This document shows positions 1 to 6,500 of a DNA stretch of 6,773 nucleotides, piece after piece. This DNA comes from an uncultured Eubacteriales bacterium. Its GTDB lineage: Bacteria > Bacillota > Clostridia > Christensenellales > Christensenellaceae. Both the position numbers and the translations under genes were made by a program. Below the pieces are notes generated by a model. The model did not search any database and had not been told where the DNA came from. It saw nothing but the letters and a program-made list of their open reading frames with translations. The stretch's first letter is position 1. Every line of letters starts with the position of its first letter. The DNA lies in contig CAJJPW010000120.1 in the NCBI GenBank assembly GCA_905193725.1, forward strand, positions 1 to 6,773, written 5' to 3'.

Positions 1-74
1 CCCTCATCATATTGCTCAGATACAAAAGGCAGTTGCTGCAAAAAGATTTAGAGGAAAGTCCTCAGCAAGCGTAG
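1..74 (+). CDS. C-terminal end of an unidentified, probably membrane, protein (5' partial)
   Basis: The frame that begins at base 3 is open from the window edge and stops at TAG 72-74. Its 23 visible residues start with a hydrophobic run (LIILL) followed by a charged, polar tail (RYKRQLLQKDLEESPQQA). That pattern fits the end of a last transmembrane helix with a short cytoplasmic tail. A hairpin-type terminator follows 29 bases after the stop, which supports a real gene end. Too little remains to identify a family. It does not look like the end of RpoD, the gene often found upstream of trmK in Firmicutes. The frame beginning at base 2 is also open for a while but reads as low-complexity non-protein sequence through the terminator. 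Confidence 0.42.
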   Translation, partial: LIILLRYKRQLLQKDLEESPQQA

Positions 75-103
75 ACTGCATAAATAGGAATATAATATCT
101 ACA

Positions 104-138
104 GGGAGCAGAGGGATTCTGCTCCTTATTGGTTTTTT
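104..138 (+). terminator. Probable intrinsic terminator of the upstream gene
   Basis: GGAGCAG at 105-111 pairs perfectly with CTGCTCC at 119-125 around a 7-base loop, and G104-T126 can add a wobble pair. A T-rich tract (TTATTGGTTTTTT, 126-138) follows. The T-run is split by GG, so efficiency may be moderate. It lies between the stop at 74 and the promoter of the next operon, which is where a terminator is expected. Confidence 0.6.
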
Positions 139-209
139 CAGAAGAAAAGAAATACATCACTTTTTAACGGCTTCTTGTTCATTCAAACCAGATGGCTTGT
201 TTGCAATGT

Positions 210-239
210 TTTTCATATATACCCTATTCGTGGTATAAT
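210..239 (+). promoter_or_regulatory. Extended -10 sigma-A promoter for the trmK operon
   Basis: A perfect TATAAT at 234-239 is preceded by TGG (231-233), which makes an extended -10 (TGnTATAAT). The best -35 match is TTTTCA at 210-215 (4 of 6) with an 18-base spacer. A weak -35 is normal for extended -10 promoters. Transcription would start near 246, giving an untranslated leader of about 72 bases before the preferred GTG start of trmK. No other regulatory structure is visible in the leader. Confidence 0.65.
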
Positions 240-302
240 GAAACAAAGAATAAAGAAGTCCACTAGACTGTGGATTATTTAATTAAGAAGATAAATGAGA
301 GA

Positions 303-308
303 AGGGAG
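303..308 (+). promoter_or_regulatory. Ribosome binding site that decides the trmK start
   Basis: AGGGAG ends 9 bases before GTG 318. The more upstream in-frame GTG at 270 has no comparable purine-rich site at the right distance and would add 16 residues (MDYLIKKINERREKGL) that family members do not usually have. This favours 318. Confidence 0.5.
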
Positions 309-317
309 AAAGGGCTT

Positions 318-998
318 GTGGAAAAGAAGATGAGGATTGCTGCCATTGTAGAGATGATGCCCAAGTATCCTGTGATAGCAGATATCGGCGCTGACCACGG
401 TCAGACATCGGCGCGCTTGCTCTTCCAGGGCAAAGCCCAAAAGACGATCACCACAGATATCAGCAGCGAGTCTCTGAAAAAGGCCAGACATTTAGCGGAA
501 CAGCTGGACTTGCAGCAAACAATGGACTTTCGCGTGGGGGACGGGCTGACGGTGCTAAAAGAGGGGGAGGCCCAGGGGATTATCATCAGCGGCATGGGGG
601 CGATGCTCATCATCCACATGCTAGAACAGCAAATGGAGGTTGCCAAGAGCGCGCAACTGCTGGTGCTTTCCCCCAATAACTATGAGGATCGTTTGCGGCT
701 CTTCCTGTGGGAAAACGGCTTTCGGCTGGTAGAAGAAACCATCGCCCAAGAGGGAGAGCGGTTTTACCAAATCCTATGCGCAAAAGCAGGGCAGGAGACA
801 AGGCGGTTTACCCCGTTGGAGTTGGAATTTGGCCCGCTCAATTTACAGCGCCATTCCTCCCAGCTACAGGCGCTGGTGCAAAAAAGGTGGACAAAGGCAA
901 CGAAGATATTGGCCAAATTGGATGTAGAAGAGCATCCAAGGGAAATCGCCAGGCTCCAAAAGCAGGTAGCAGCCTATGAGAATATATTGAAACAGTAA
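318..998 (+). CDS. trmK: tRNA (adenine(22)-N(1))-methyltransferase TrmK (YqfN family)
   Basis: This is an S-adenosylmethionine-dependent enzyme that methylates N1 of adenine 22 in the D-arm region of tRNAs; it acts in the cytoplasm. Counting from GTG 318 the protein has 226 residues, in line with the family (about 225-240). A Rossmann-type methyltransferase core is readable: motif I ADIGADHG (21-28), the acidic end of strand 2 TTDIS (45-49), GDGL (74-77), SGMG (91-94, equal to AGMGG in Bacillus subtilis YqfN) and LSPN (117-120, usually LQPN). The C-terminal third is a charged helical region, matching the coiled-coil tail of the family. An alternative in-frame GTG at 270 gives 242 residues but lacks a good ribosome binding site; ATG 330 is also possible. 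It is the first gene of the operon and the Nif3 gene follows after 94 bases, the same pairing as yqfN-yqfO in Bacillus. Family assignment is from remembered motifs. Confidence 0.93.
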   Translation: MEKKMRIAAIVEMMPKYPVIADIGADHGQTSARLLFQGKAQKTITTDISSESLKKARHLAEQLDLQQTMDFRVGDGLTVLKEGEAQGIIISGMGAMLIIHMLEQQMEVAKSAQLLVLSPNNYEDRLRLFLWENGFRLVEETIAQEGERFYQILCAKAGQETRRFTPLELEFGPLNLQRHSSQLQALVQKRWTKATKILAKLDVEEHPREIARLQKQVAAYENILKQ

Positions 999-1076
999 GT
1001 CGAGTAAGGCGCTTATGAAAAATTTCTAAAGCAGGAAAAGAGAGAATCATCTTGCATGAGCAAAAGAGAAAGAGAC

Positions 1077-1082
1077 AGGAGG
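1077..1082 (+). promoter_or_regulatory. Consensus ribosome binding site of the Nif3-like gene
   Basis: A full AGGAGG core lies 10 bases before ATG 1093 and fixes the start. The 94-base gap after trmK shows no terminator hairpin and no clear promoter, so co-transcription with trmK is the simplest reading. Confidence 0.7.
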
Positions 1083-1092
1083 CAAATACCCT

Positions 1093-2202
1093 ATGAAGAC
1101 AGATGATCTCATAAAAATACTAAACCAGATTGCCCCAGAAGAGGCGGCGTTTTCCTTTGACAATTCGGGAATGAACATCCGGGTATCGGATGAGGTATCG
1201 AAAGCGATGATCTGCGTGGATGTGACCTATCCGATCATTGAGGAGGCAGAGAAACGAGGATGCGATTTGATCATCTCCCACCACCCGCTGCTGTTTGAAC
1301 AAATGCGGAATTTAGATGGAAGAGACCGGCAAAGCGCCTTGGCTATCCAGCTGATTCGCCGGGGGATCAACCTATATTGCGCCCACACTAGCCTGGATTG
1401 CAGCCAACAGGGCATCAACATGGGGCTGGCGAAGCTGTTTGGACTGTCTGGGGTTCAGGGAATTGAGGTCTCCAGCAAGGTGCCCATGTGCAAAGTAGGG
1501 GTATATGCTCCCATTGAGTACAGAGAAAAGGTGGAACAGGCAATGTTCGAAAGGCAGGCGGGACATATGGGAGGCTACGACCAGTGCAGCTTTTCGGTAG
1601 CAGGCCAGGGGGCCTTTCGGCCGTTAGATGGGGCGGATCCATTTATCGGAAAGGTGAATCAAAGGGAGCAGGTGGAGGAAGTGAAAGTGGAGGTGCTGGC
1701 CAGAGAATCTGAGATGAACCGCCTGGTGGCGGCAATTCGACAGGCACACCCCTATGAGGAGCCAGCGATCGACGTGTACCGGCTGGCATATCCTGTGCAG
1801 CAATACTATTTGGGAGCTGTGGGAGAGCTGCCAGCAAAGCTAGATGCCATGCGTTTAGGGGAGAAAATCAAAAAACTGCTGGAGACGGATACGCTACTTT
1901 ACTGCGGCCCACAGGACGCCGAGATAAAGAAATTGGCGATATGCGGTGGAGCAGGGGGCGATATGCTTGCGCTGGTAAAAGATACAGGGGCAGATGCCTT
2001 TTTAACAGGGGAGATCAAGTACCACCAGTATTTGGAGGCAATGGAGATGGGGCTGCCTATCTATGTGGCAGGACACTACGACACCGAGAAATGCGCAAGG
2101 CAAATTTTGATGGAGAGTTTACAAAACGAGCTAAACAGGTTAGAATATAAACTAGAGATGGTATTGCCTAATGGAGAAAAAAGGCCCTATGTGGCGTTGT
2201 AG
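1093..2202 (+). CDS. Nif3/YqfO-like dinuclear metal-center protein
   Basis: This is a member of the Nif3 (DUF34) family, cytoplasmic toroidal hexamers that bind two metal ions. The family is often labelled 'GTP cyclohydrolase 1 type 2', but its physiological role is unsettled. The protein has 369 residues, the length of the long form (B. subtilis YqfO type) that carries an inserted PII/CutA-like domain. Metal-ligand motifs are present: ISHHPLLF (61-68, His63 and His64), AHTSLD (97-102, His98 and Asp102; usually HTNLD) and GHYDTE (327-332, His328 and Glu332). The insert spans about residues 130-230 and shows the typical AGHMGGY, FRPLDGADPFIG and AHPYEEPA segments. It follows trmK and precedes the zinc-ribbon gene in one transcription direction, an arrangement common in Firmicutes. 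All expected metal ligands are intact, so the gene appears functional. The family call is firm; the substrate is unknown. Confidence 0.93.
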   Translation: MKTDDLIKILNQIAPEEAAFSFDNSGMNIRVSDEVSKAMICVDVTYPIIEEAEKRGCDLIISHHPLLFEQMRNLDGRDRQSALAIQLIRRGINLYCAHTSLDCSQQGINMGLAKLFGLSGVQGIEVSSKVPMCKVGVYAPIEYREKVEQAMFERQAGHMGGYDQCSFSVAGQGAFRPLDGADPFIGKVNQREQVEEVKVEVLARESEMNRLVAAIRQAHPYEEPAIDVYRLAYPVQQYYLGAVGELPAKLDAMRLGEKIKKLLETDTLLYCGPQDAEIKKLAICGGAGGDMLALVKDTGADAFLTGEIKYHQYLEAMEMGLPIYVAGHYDTEKCARQILMESLQNELNRLEYKLEMVLPNGEKRPYVAL

Positions 2203-2272
2203 AGCTGAAAAAAATCGAGGATTGAGGTGGAGAAACCGTTTTTTAGGCAGTACGGTAGTGGGGAACAGGAGA

Positions 2273-2278
2273 AAGGAG
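2273..2278 (+). promoter_or_regulatory. Ribosome binding site supporting a TTG start
   Basis: AAGGAG lies 7 bases before TTG 2286, ideal spacing. The nearest in-frame ATG (2310) is about 30 bases from this site, and the ATG at 2293 is in another frame. This makes TTG the best initiation codon for the zinc-ribbon gene. Confidence 0.7.
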
Positions 2279-2285
2279 AGTTAAG

Positions 2286-3011
2286 TTGATTGATGTAAAA
2301 AATCTGATGAGATATCACGAAGCGCTGACGGATTTATCTAAGTTTGAAGCGGCACTCACCAACACAGATGTGAGAAAGAAATTGGCGAAACTACAGAAAA
2401 TGCTGCACGATGGGCAGACGAAACTCAAAAAATACGAACGGGATATTGTAGTGGAGCAAAACCAGGTCTCAGAGCTGATGAGTAAAAACGCGAAGTGGGA
2501 AGACGAGCTCAAAGAGCTGGATATTGATCTCAACTACATTAGCGAAACGGATGTGGAAGATTTAGATGCCAAAGAAGTCAAACAGATTGTGGAGGATTTC
2601 GAGACGACATACGAAAAGATCGCGGCAGGCAAGGGAAAGGCAGAAAACTTAATTCGCTCGATAGAGGCGCAAGAAGAGGGAATTAAAAAGACGATGATTC
2701 AAATAAAAAAGGCAAAACAGGAGTTCATCGCTCTCAAGGAGGTTTATGATAAAGAGCTGGAGAAAAACGCACCAAAATTAAACGAGCTAAAGGCACAGGT
2801 ATCTGAGAGGGCAAAGGCTGTGGATCCCAAACTCATAGAGAGATATACGAAAATCCGGGCGATGCACCCAGACCCGCTGGCAGCTTATAAAAATGAGAGA
2901 TGCTCGGGATGCAATATGCAGCTCCCCTCCAGCATTGCCATTACCATTAAAAACTCTAATACGCCTGTAGAGTGTGAAAGCTGCGGCAGAATCCTGTATA
3001 TTGAAGAATAA
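2286..3011 (+). CDS. Coiled-coil protein with C-terminal C4 zinc ribbon (DUF164/CdsZ-like)
   Basis: The protein has 241 residues, is highly charged, and in two parts. Residues of about 15-180 form long heptad-like helices rich in Lys, Glu, Leu and Ile, predicted to make an antiparallel coiled coil. The C-terminal end is a zinc ribbon with two CxxC knuckles (Cys206/Cys209 and Cys230/Cys233) within CSGCNMQLPS and CESCGRILY. This architecture and length match the DUF164 'C4-type zinc ribbon domain' proteins, whose chlamydial member is called CdsZ. No signal peptide or membrane segment is visible, so it should be cytoplasmic. The biochemical role of the family is not established; nucleic-acid binding or a scaffold role is inference. 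It follows the Nif3 gene by 83 bases without a terminator and ends only about 25 bases before the RNase P RNA. Translation very likely starts at TTG 2286. All four cysteines are present, so it is intact. Confidence 0.9.
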   Translation: MIDVKNLMRYHEALTDLSKFEAALTNTDVRKKLAKLQKMLHDGQTKLKKYERDIVVEQNQVSELMSKNAKWEDELKELDIDLNYISETDVEDLDAKEVKQIVEDFETTYEKIAAGKGKAENLIRSIEAQEEGIKKTMIQIKKAKQEFIALKEVYDKELEKNAPKLNELKAQVSERAKAVDPKLIERYTKIRAMHPDPLAAYKNERCSGCNMQLPSSIAITIKNSNTPVECESCGRILYIEE

Positions 3012-3030
3012 GGCGCAAAAAAATTTGGAT
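3001..3030 (+). promoter_or_regulatory. Possible weak promoter for rnpB overlapping the preceding gene's end
   Basis: TTGAAG at 3001-3006 (4 of 6 against TTGACA) and TTGGAT at 3025-3030 (3 of 6 against TATAAT) are 18 bases apart and would start transcription near 3037, the predicted RNA 5' end. The -10 is poor. The alternative is that rnpB is cut out of the operon transcript. Low confidence. Confidence 0.25.
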
Positions 3031-3036
3031 ATCAAT

Positions 3037-3392
3037 TTTGTTTGAGATGGCTAGATGACTGCGCTTTGAAAGAAGTGAGGAAAGTCCGAGCACCGCAGGG
3101 CAGAGCGCCGGATAACGTCCGGTGGAGGCGACTCTAAGGAAAGTGCAACAGAGAGATACCGCATTTGCCCAATTTGGGCAGGTGTAAGGGTGGAAAGGCG
3201 AGGTAAGAGCTCACCAGGGCTATGGCGACATAGCATGCTATGTAAACCCCGCTTGGTGCAAGATTGGTATGAGGACATTGAATAGCGGCCCGCTACGTCC
3301 TTTGGAATCGCATGAGCCTGTTTGGCAACATCAGGCCTAGATAGATGGTCATCCTTTGACAGAACTCGGCTTACAGGCCATTCTCAAACAAA
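3037..3392 (+). ncRNA. rnpB: RNase P RNA, bacterial class A
   Basis: This is the catalytic RNA of ribonuclease P, which removes 5' leaders from precursor tRNAs together with the RnpA protein. Conserved elements appear in order: GTGAGGAAAGTCC (3075-3087, P4 5' strand region), GGAAAGTGCAACAGAGAGAT (3138-3157), GGTAAGAGCTCACC (3202-3215, P11 region), a P13 hairpin CTATG-GCGA-CATAG (3220-3233), a short P14 CAT-GCT-ATG (3234-3242), GATAGATGGTCATCC (3340-3354) and GACAGAACTCGGCTTACAGG (3358-3377, P4 3' strand region). P1 is an 11-bp perfect helix between TTTGTTTGAGA (3037-3047) and TCTCAAACAAA (3382-3392), which sets the ends to within a few bases. The GGAC/GTCC helix with TAGCGGCCCGCTA between the strands (about 3272-3300) is the P16/P17 arm that marks class A rather than Bacillus-type class B. 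Length is about 356 bases, normal for the class. Confidence 0.96.
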
Positions 3393-3437
3393 TTTTTATC
3401 ATTGCTTTTGTAGGCAAATATGAATCGAAAATATTTT

Positions 3438-3475
3438 ACAGCAAATACTTTAAAAGAGAGTATTTGCTGTTTTTT
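3438..3475 (+). terminator. Strong intrinsic terminator after rnpB
   Basis: ACAGCAAATACT (3438-3449) and AGTATTTGCTGT (3459-3470) form a perfect 12-bp stem with a 9-base loop, directly followed by TTTTT (3471-3475). It ends the trmK-nif3-zinc ribbon-rnpB block. A T5 run at 3393-3397 directly after the P1 helix of rnpB may act as an earlier, weaker stop. Confidence 0.88.
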
Positions 3476-3524
3476 ATTGCAGATAAACGGCAAAAGCGCT
3501 TGAACATGGTAGGAAATTGACAGA

Positions 3525-3530
3525 GAAGGA
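3525..3530 (+). promoter_or_regulatory. Ribosome binding site of the glucan synthase-like gene
   Basis: GAAGGA lies 4 bases before ATG 3535, slightly close but the best site in the 59-base gap after the terminator. An in-frame stop (TAA 3484-3486) limits extension upstream. In-frame TTG 3517 has no better site. No convincing promoter is visible between the terminator and this start. Confidence 0.5.
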
Positions 3531-3534
3531 CAAG

Positions 3535-6500
3535 ATGTGGGATTTTATGCAAAACAAACGGCAAAAGTTACAGTACTTTTTAGCTTTTCAAGATACTAGC
3601 GCAGAGGAAATGAAACCCATCATACAAGACCTCGTAGAGCAAAAGGTGTTTTTTGTGGAAAAACGCTTTTATCATAGCATGTTCCGCATGGACCTGAGAT
3701 ACCTGAAAAAGACGTTTTATAAGTTATCCCAAAAAGATGATCACGAGCTAAGTGGATCTATCCATAGCTTTTTACTAGATCACTATACGCTCATCCACGG
3801 CGCTATTAGCTCTCTCACCAAACAGTTTGGTGTCTGGCAGAGGGGGCACCTTTTTATGTTTCGCGGCGAAAAACTAGTACTTCGCACGCGCTTTCTCATT
3901 GACGAATACCTAAAGAACAGTTGCTGCAACCTGCGGCGCAAATCCTTTTTGGAGTTTCTGAGGGAATATCAGAGCAAAAGGCCGTTGGGATTTCATGAAA
4001 TCTTGCAAATCAAGCCAGTTATGGAGTATGCACTGCTACAAAATATGGTGGCAGCGCTGCGCTATACCTGCCAAGTAGAAGACGCCTTGCAAAAAGCCGT
4101 TACGTGGCTTAAGCACATGCCACAGGCGCAGTTAGATACACTCCAAGATATCGACCACATTCAGGGCATCCCTGCAAAGGAGATGGCTGCCTATCTCCTA
4201 TGGAGGTATGGCAGCAAACCCTCTAAGATACAGCTTTGGAAACAGTCCCGGGAGGAGATGCCCCAAGGGGCGCGTGAAACTCAATTGGCGCAAAAGGCTC
4301 GGGAGTTTATCGCCAGCTATCATAAGGCGCAAAAGGTGCTCACAGGAGCCGTAGAGTCCCTGGAAGTATGCAAGGGCCTCATGGGAAAGGAGGCTGCTTT
4401 TGGGCTGAGCCAGGTATACCAGGTGCTGTGTGAAGATGAGGTTTTTACAAGGCAGACAAGGCAGAGCCAGCTAAATGACCTGATGCAGGTGAGCCGGTTG
4501 AGCCTAAAAACCCATGTGGCAGAAAAGACCATTGTACGGCATGCCAGAAAATTGGCGGAGGATAACGGATCATTCTTAAGCTACTATCTCTATGGGCCGG
4601 GGCAGGAGAAATTGCTGAATGTGTTGGGGAAAAACGCCAGAGGGGATACAGCCTCTGCAAAGGGATATTTTAGCCTGCTCTATCTATTTACGGTGACGGC
4701 GAGTTTGCTATTTGCCACCTTTGGCATAGAGGGGAGCGGGCACATCTGGCTGTTTTTGTTGGGGCTTATTCCCTCGTTTTTCATGGTAAAGACGCTGTTG
4801 GATACCGTCTACCAAAAATACTATCCCAGCCGCTTAGTGCCTAAGCTGAAAGTGGAAAAGCGTCTGCCCCAGGAACAGCGGACGATGGTGGTGATTCCCA
4901 TTTTATTGGACCATGAATCGGCTATTCATCAGGCAGTGGAAAAGCTAAAAGTGTATGACTGTGCCAACCCTCTAGAGGGAATGTATTTTACGATACTGGC
5001 AGACCTCAAGGAATCTCAAAGAGAGTGGGAAAACGAGGATCAACCGCTGATAGAACTGTTCCAATCGGAGATCCAAAAGTGCAATCTGGGCCTGAAAGCG
5101 CCTAAATTTTTTGGTGCGGTGAGAAAACGTGTCTATCTGGAAAGGGAAAAGAAGTTCGCCCCAGAAGAGCGCAAGCGAGGAGCGCTGATGGACTTATCCG
5201 GGCTGCTCCGAAACAAGGTGTCAGCCGAGACGTTTTTATGGGTCAGCCCTGATCTCCAAAAAGACGTAAAATATATCATCACCTTAGATAGCGATACTCA
5301 ACTGCTGTATGGCACGGCGGCGCAGATGATTGGGGCAATGGCACACCCCCTCAACCGGCCTCAAGTAGATCGGGAGAGAAAAACTGTGGTAGACGGCTAT
5401 GGGGTGCTGGGGGTGAACATCGACGTGGGCATACAAGAGGCTGGCGCCACAGGGTTTTCCCAGTTGCTCTGCCAAAACCCTGGGATTCACAGCTATCACT
5501 TTGCCCAAAGCGATGTGTATCAGGATGTATTTGGCAGGGGTAGTTTTACAGGCAAGGGGATCTTCGACATCGACGTGTACCTAGAGGTGTTGGAAGGGAG
5601 ATTCCCCAAAAACAGAATTCTCAGCCACGATTTGCTGGAGGGTTGCGTGTTAGGAGCGGGAAAGCTGGAGGATGTCACACTGCTGGATGGTGTGCCTCAC
5701 ACCTTGAAATCCTATCTTTCGCGAGAGCATCGCTGGATTCGGGGAGACATACAGCTGCTGCCCTACCTACTACCCAGAGTCGCCAATGAACAGGGAAAAC
5801 GAGAAAAAAATCCAGTGGGAAAGCTGGGCAGATTTAAAATACTGGAAAATATCTTGCGGTGTTTTTATCCGCCGGTCTGCCTACTGTGTCTGATCATAGG
5901 GTGCCTGCTGGCAAACAGAACGGGAGTTGGCTTTCTCCTGCTGGGGCTTTCGTACAACTTCTTTGGTCCGCTGATTCACTTGGTGAGGCTTATCGCCTCT
6001 GCCATTGGGAATGGGCTATTTGGATTCGACTTTTGGGGCAATGGAATTTCTCTGCTCAAGGGATGGAAAAATGCCGCTACCCATTTTTTGTTTTTGCCCG
6101 GCATTGGAGTAAACTGTCTGGATGGGATTTTTACGGCATGCTACAGGTTGTTCCACTCTAAAAAGAATCTGTTGCAGTGGACGACGGCAGCGGCGGCAGA
6201 GCGGCAGGATAAGGGGGGAGAACCACGCAGCTATCTTCCTTCTATGATCCCCTGCCATGTGGTGGGGGTGAGCTTGCTGTTTTGCCCTTCCTTTCCCATT
6301 ACCGCTCTAGTGGGAGCGGCATTTTTGTGTGGGCCGTGGATGGCTGTAGAGCTGAGCAGAAAGCTAGGGAAAGCAGCCCCAGAGATCAGCGAGAAGGACA
6401 AAAGATTTTTGCACTTGCTTGCAGCTAAGACTTACCGCTTTTTTCAAGAGCAAGTCGTGGCGGATTCGGGCATTGGGCCGGACAATGTGCAGATTGCACC

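Noticed and set aside
707..979. 90-codon + strand frame overlapping trmK
   Set aside because: It is rich in Arg, Gly and Pro, a typical shadow of the TrmK frame, and has no family resemblance.
2235..2256. ACCGT...ACGGT inverted repeat between the Nif3 and zinc-ribbon genes
   Set aside because: Only 5 bp with a 12-base loop and no T-run after it, so it is too weak to call a terminator or attenuator.
3229..3242. Perfect 14-base palindrome CATAGCATGCTATG, possible operator
   Set aside because: It is made by the adjoining P13 and P14 hairpins of the RNase P RNA.
3051..3278. Open frame of 75 codons on the minus strand across the RNase P RNA
   Set aside because: It lies wholly inside the conserved structural RNA, has no family resemblance, and is explained by the rnpB sequence.
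3517..3545. Perfect TTGACA at 3517-3522 as a -35 for the glucan synthase gene
   Set aside because: The matching -10 would fall at about 3540-3548, inside the coding region after ATG 3535, with no good TATAAT there and no well-supported later start codon. It is probably chance.
5859..6161. 100-codon + strand frame inside the glucan synthase gene
   Set aside because: It overlaps the long frame that carries clear family motifs, and its own translation shows no recognisable domain.
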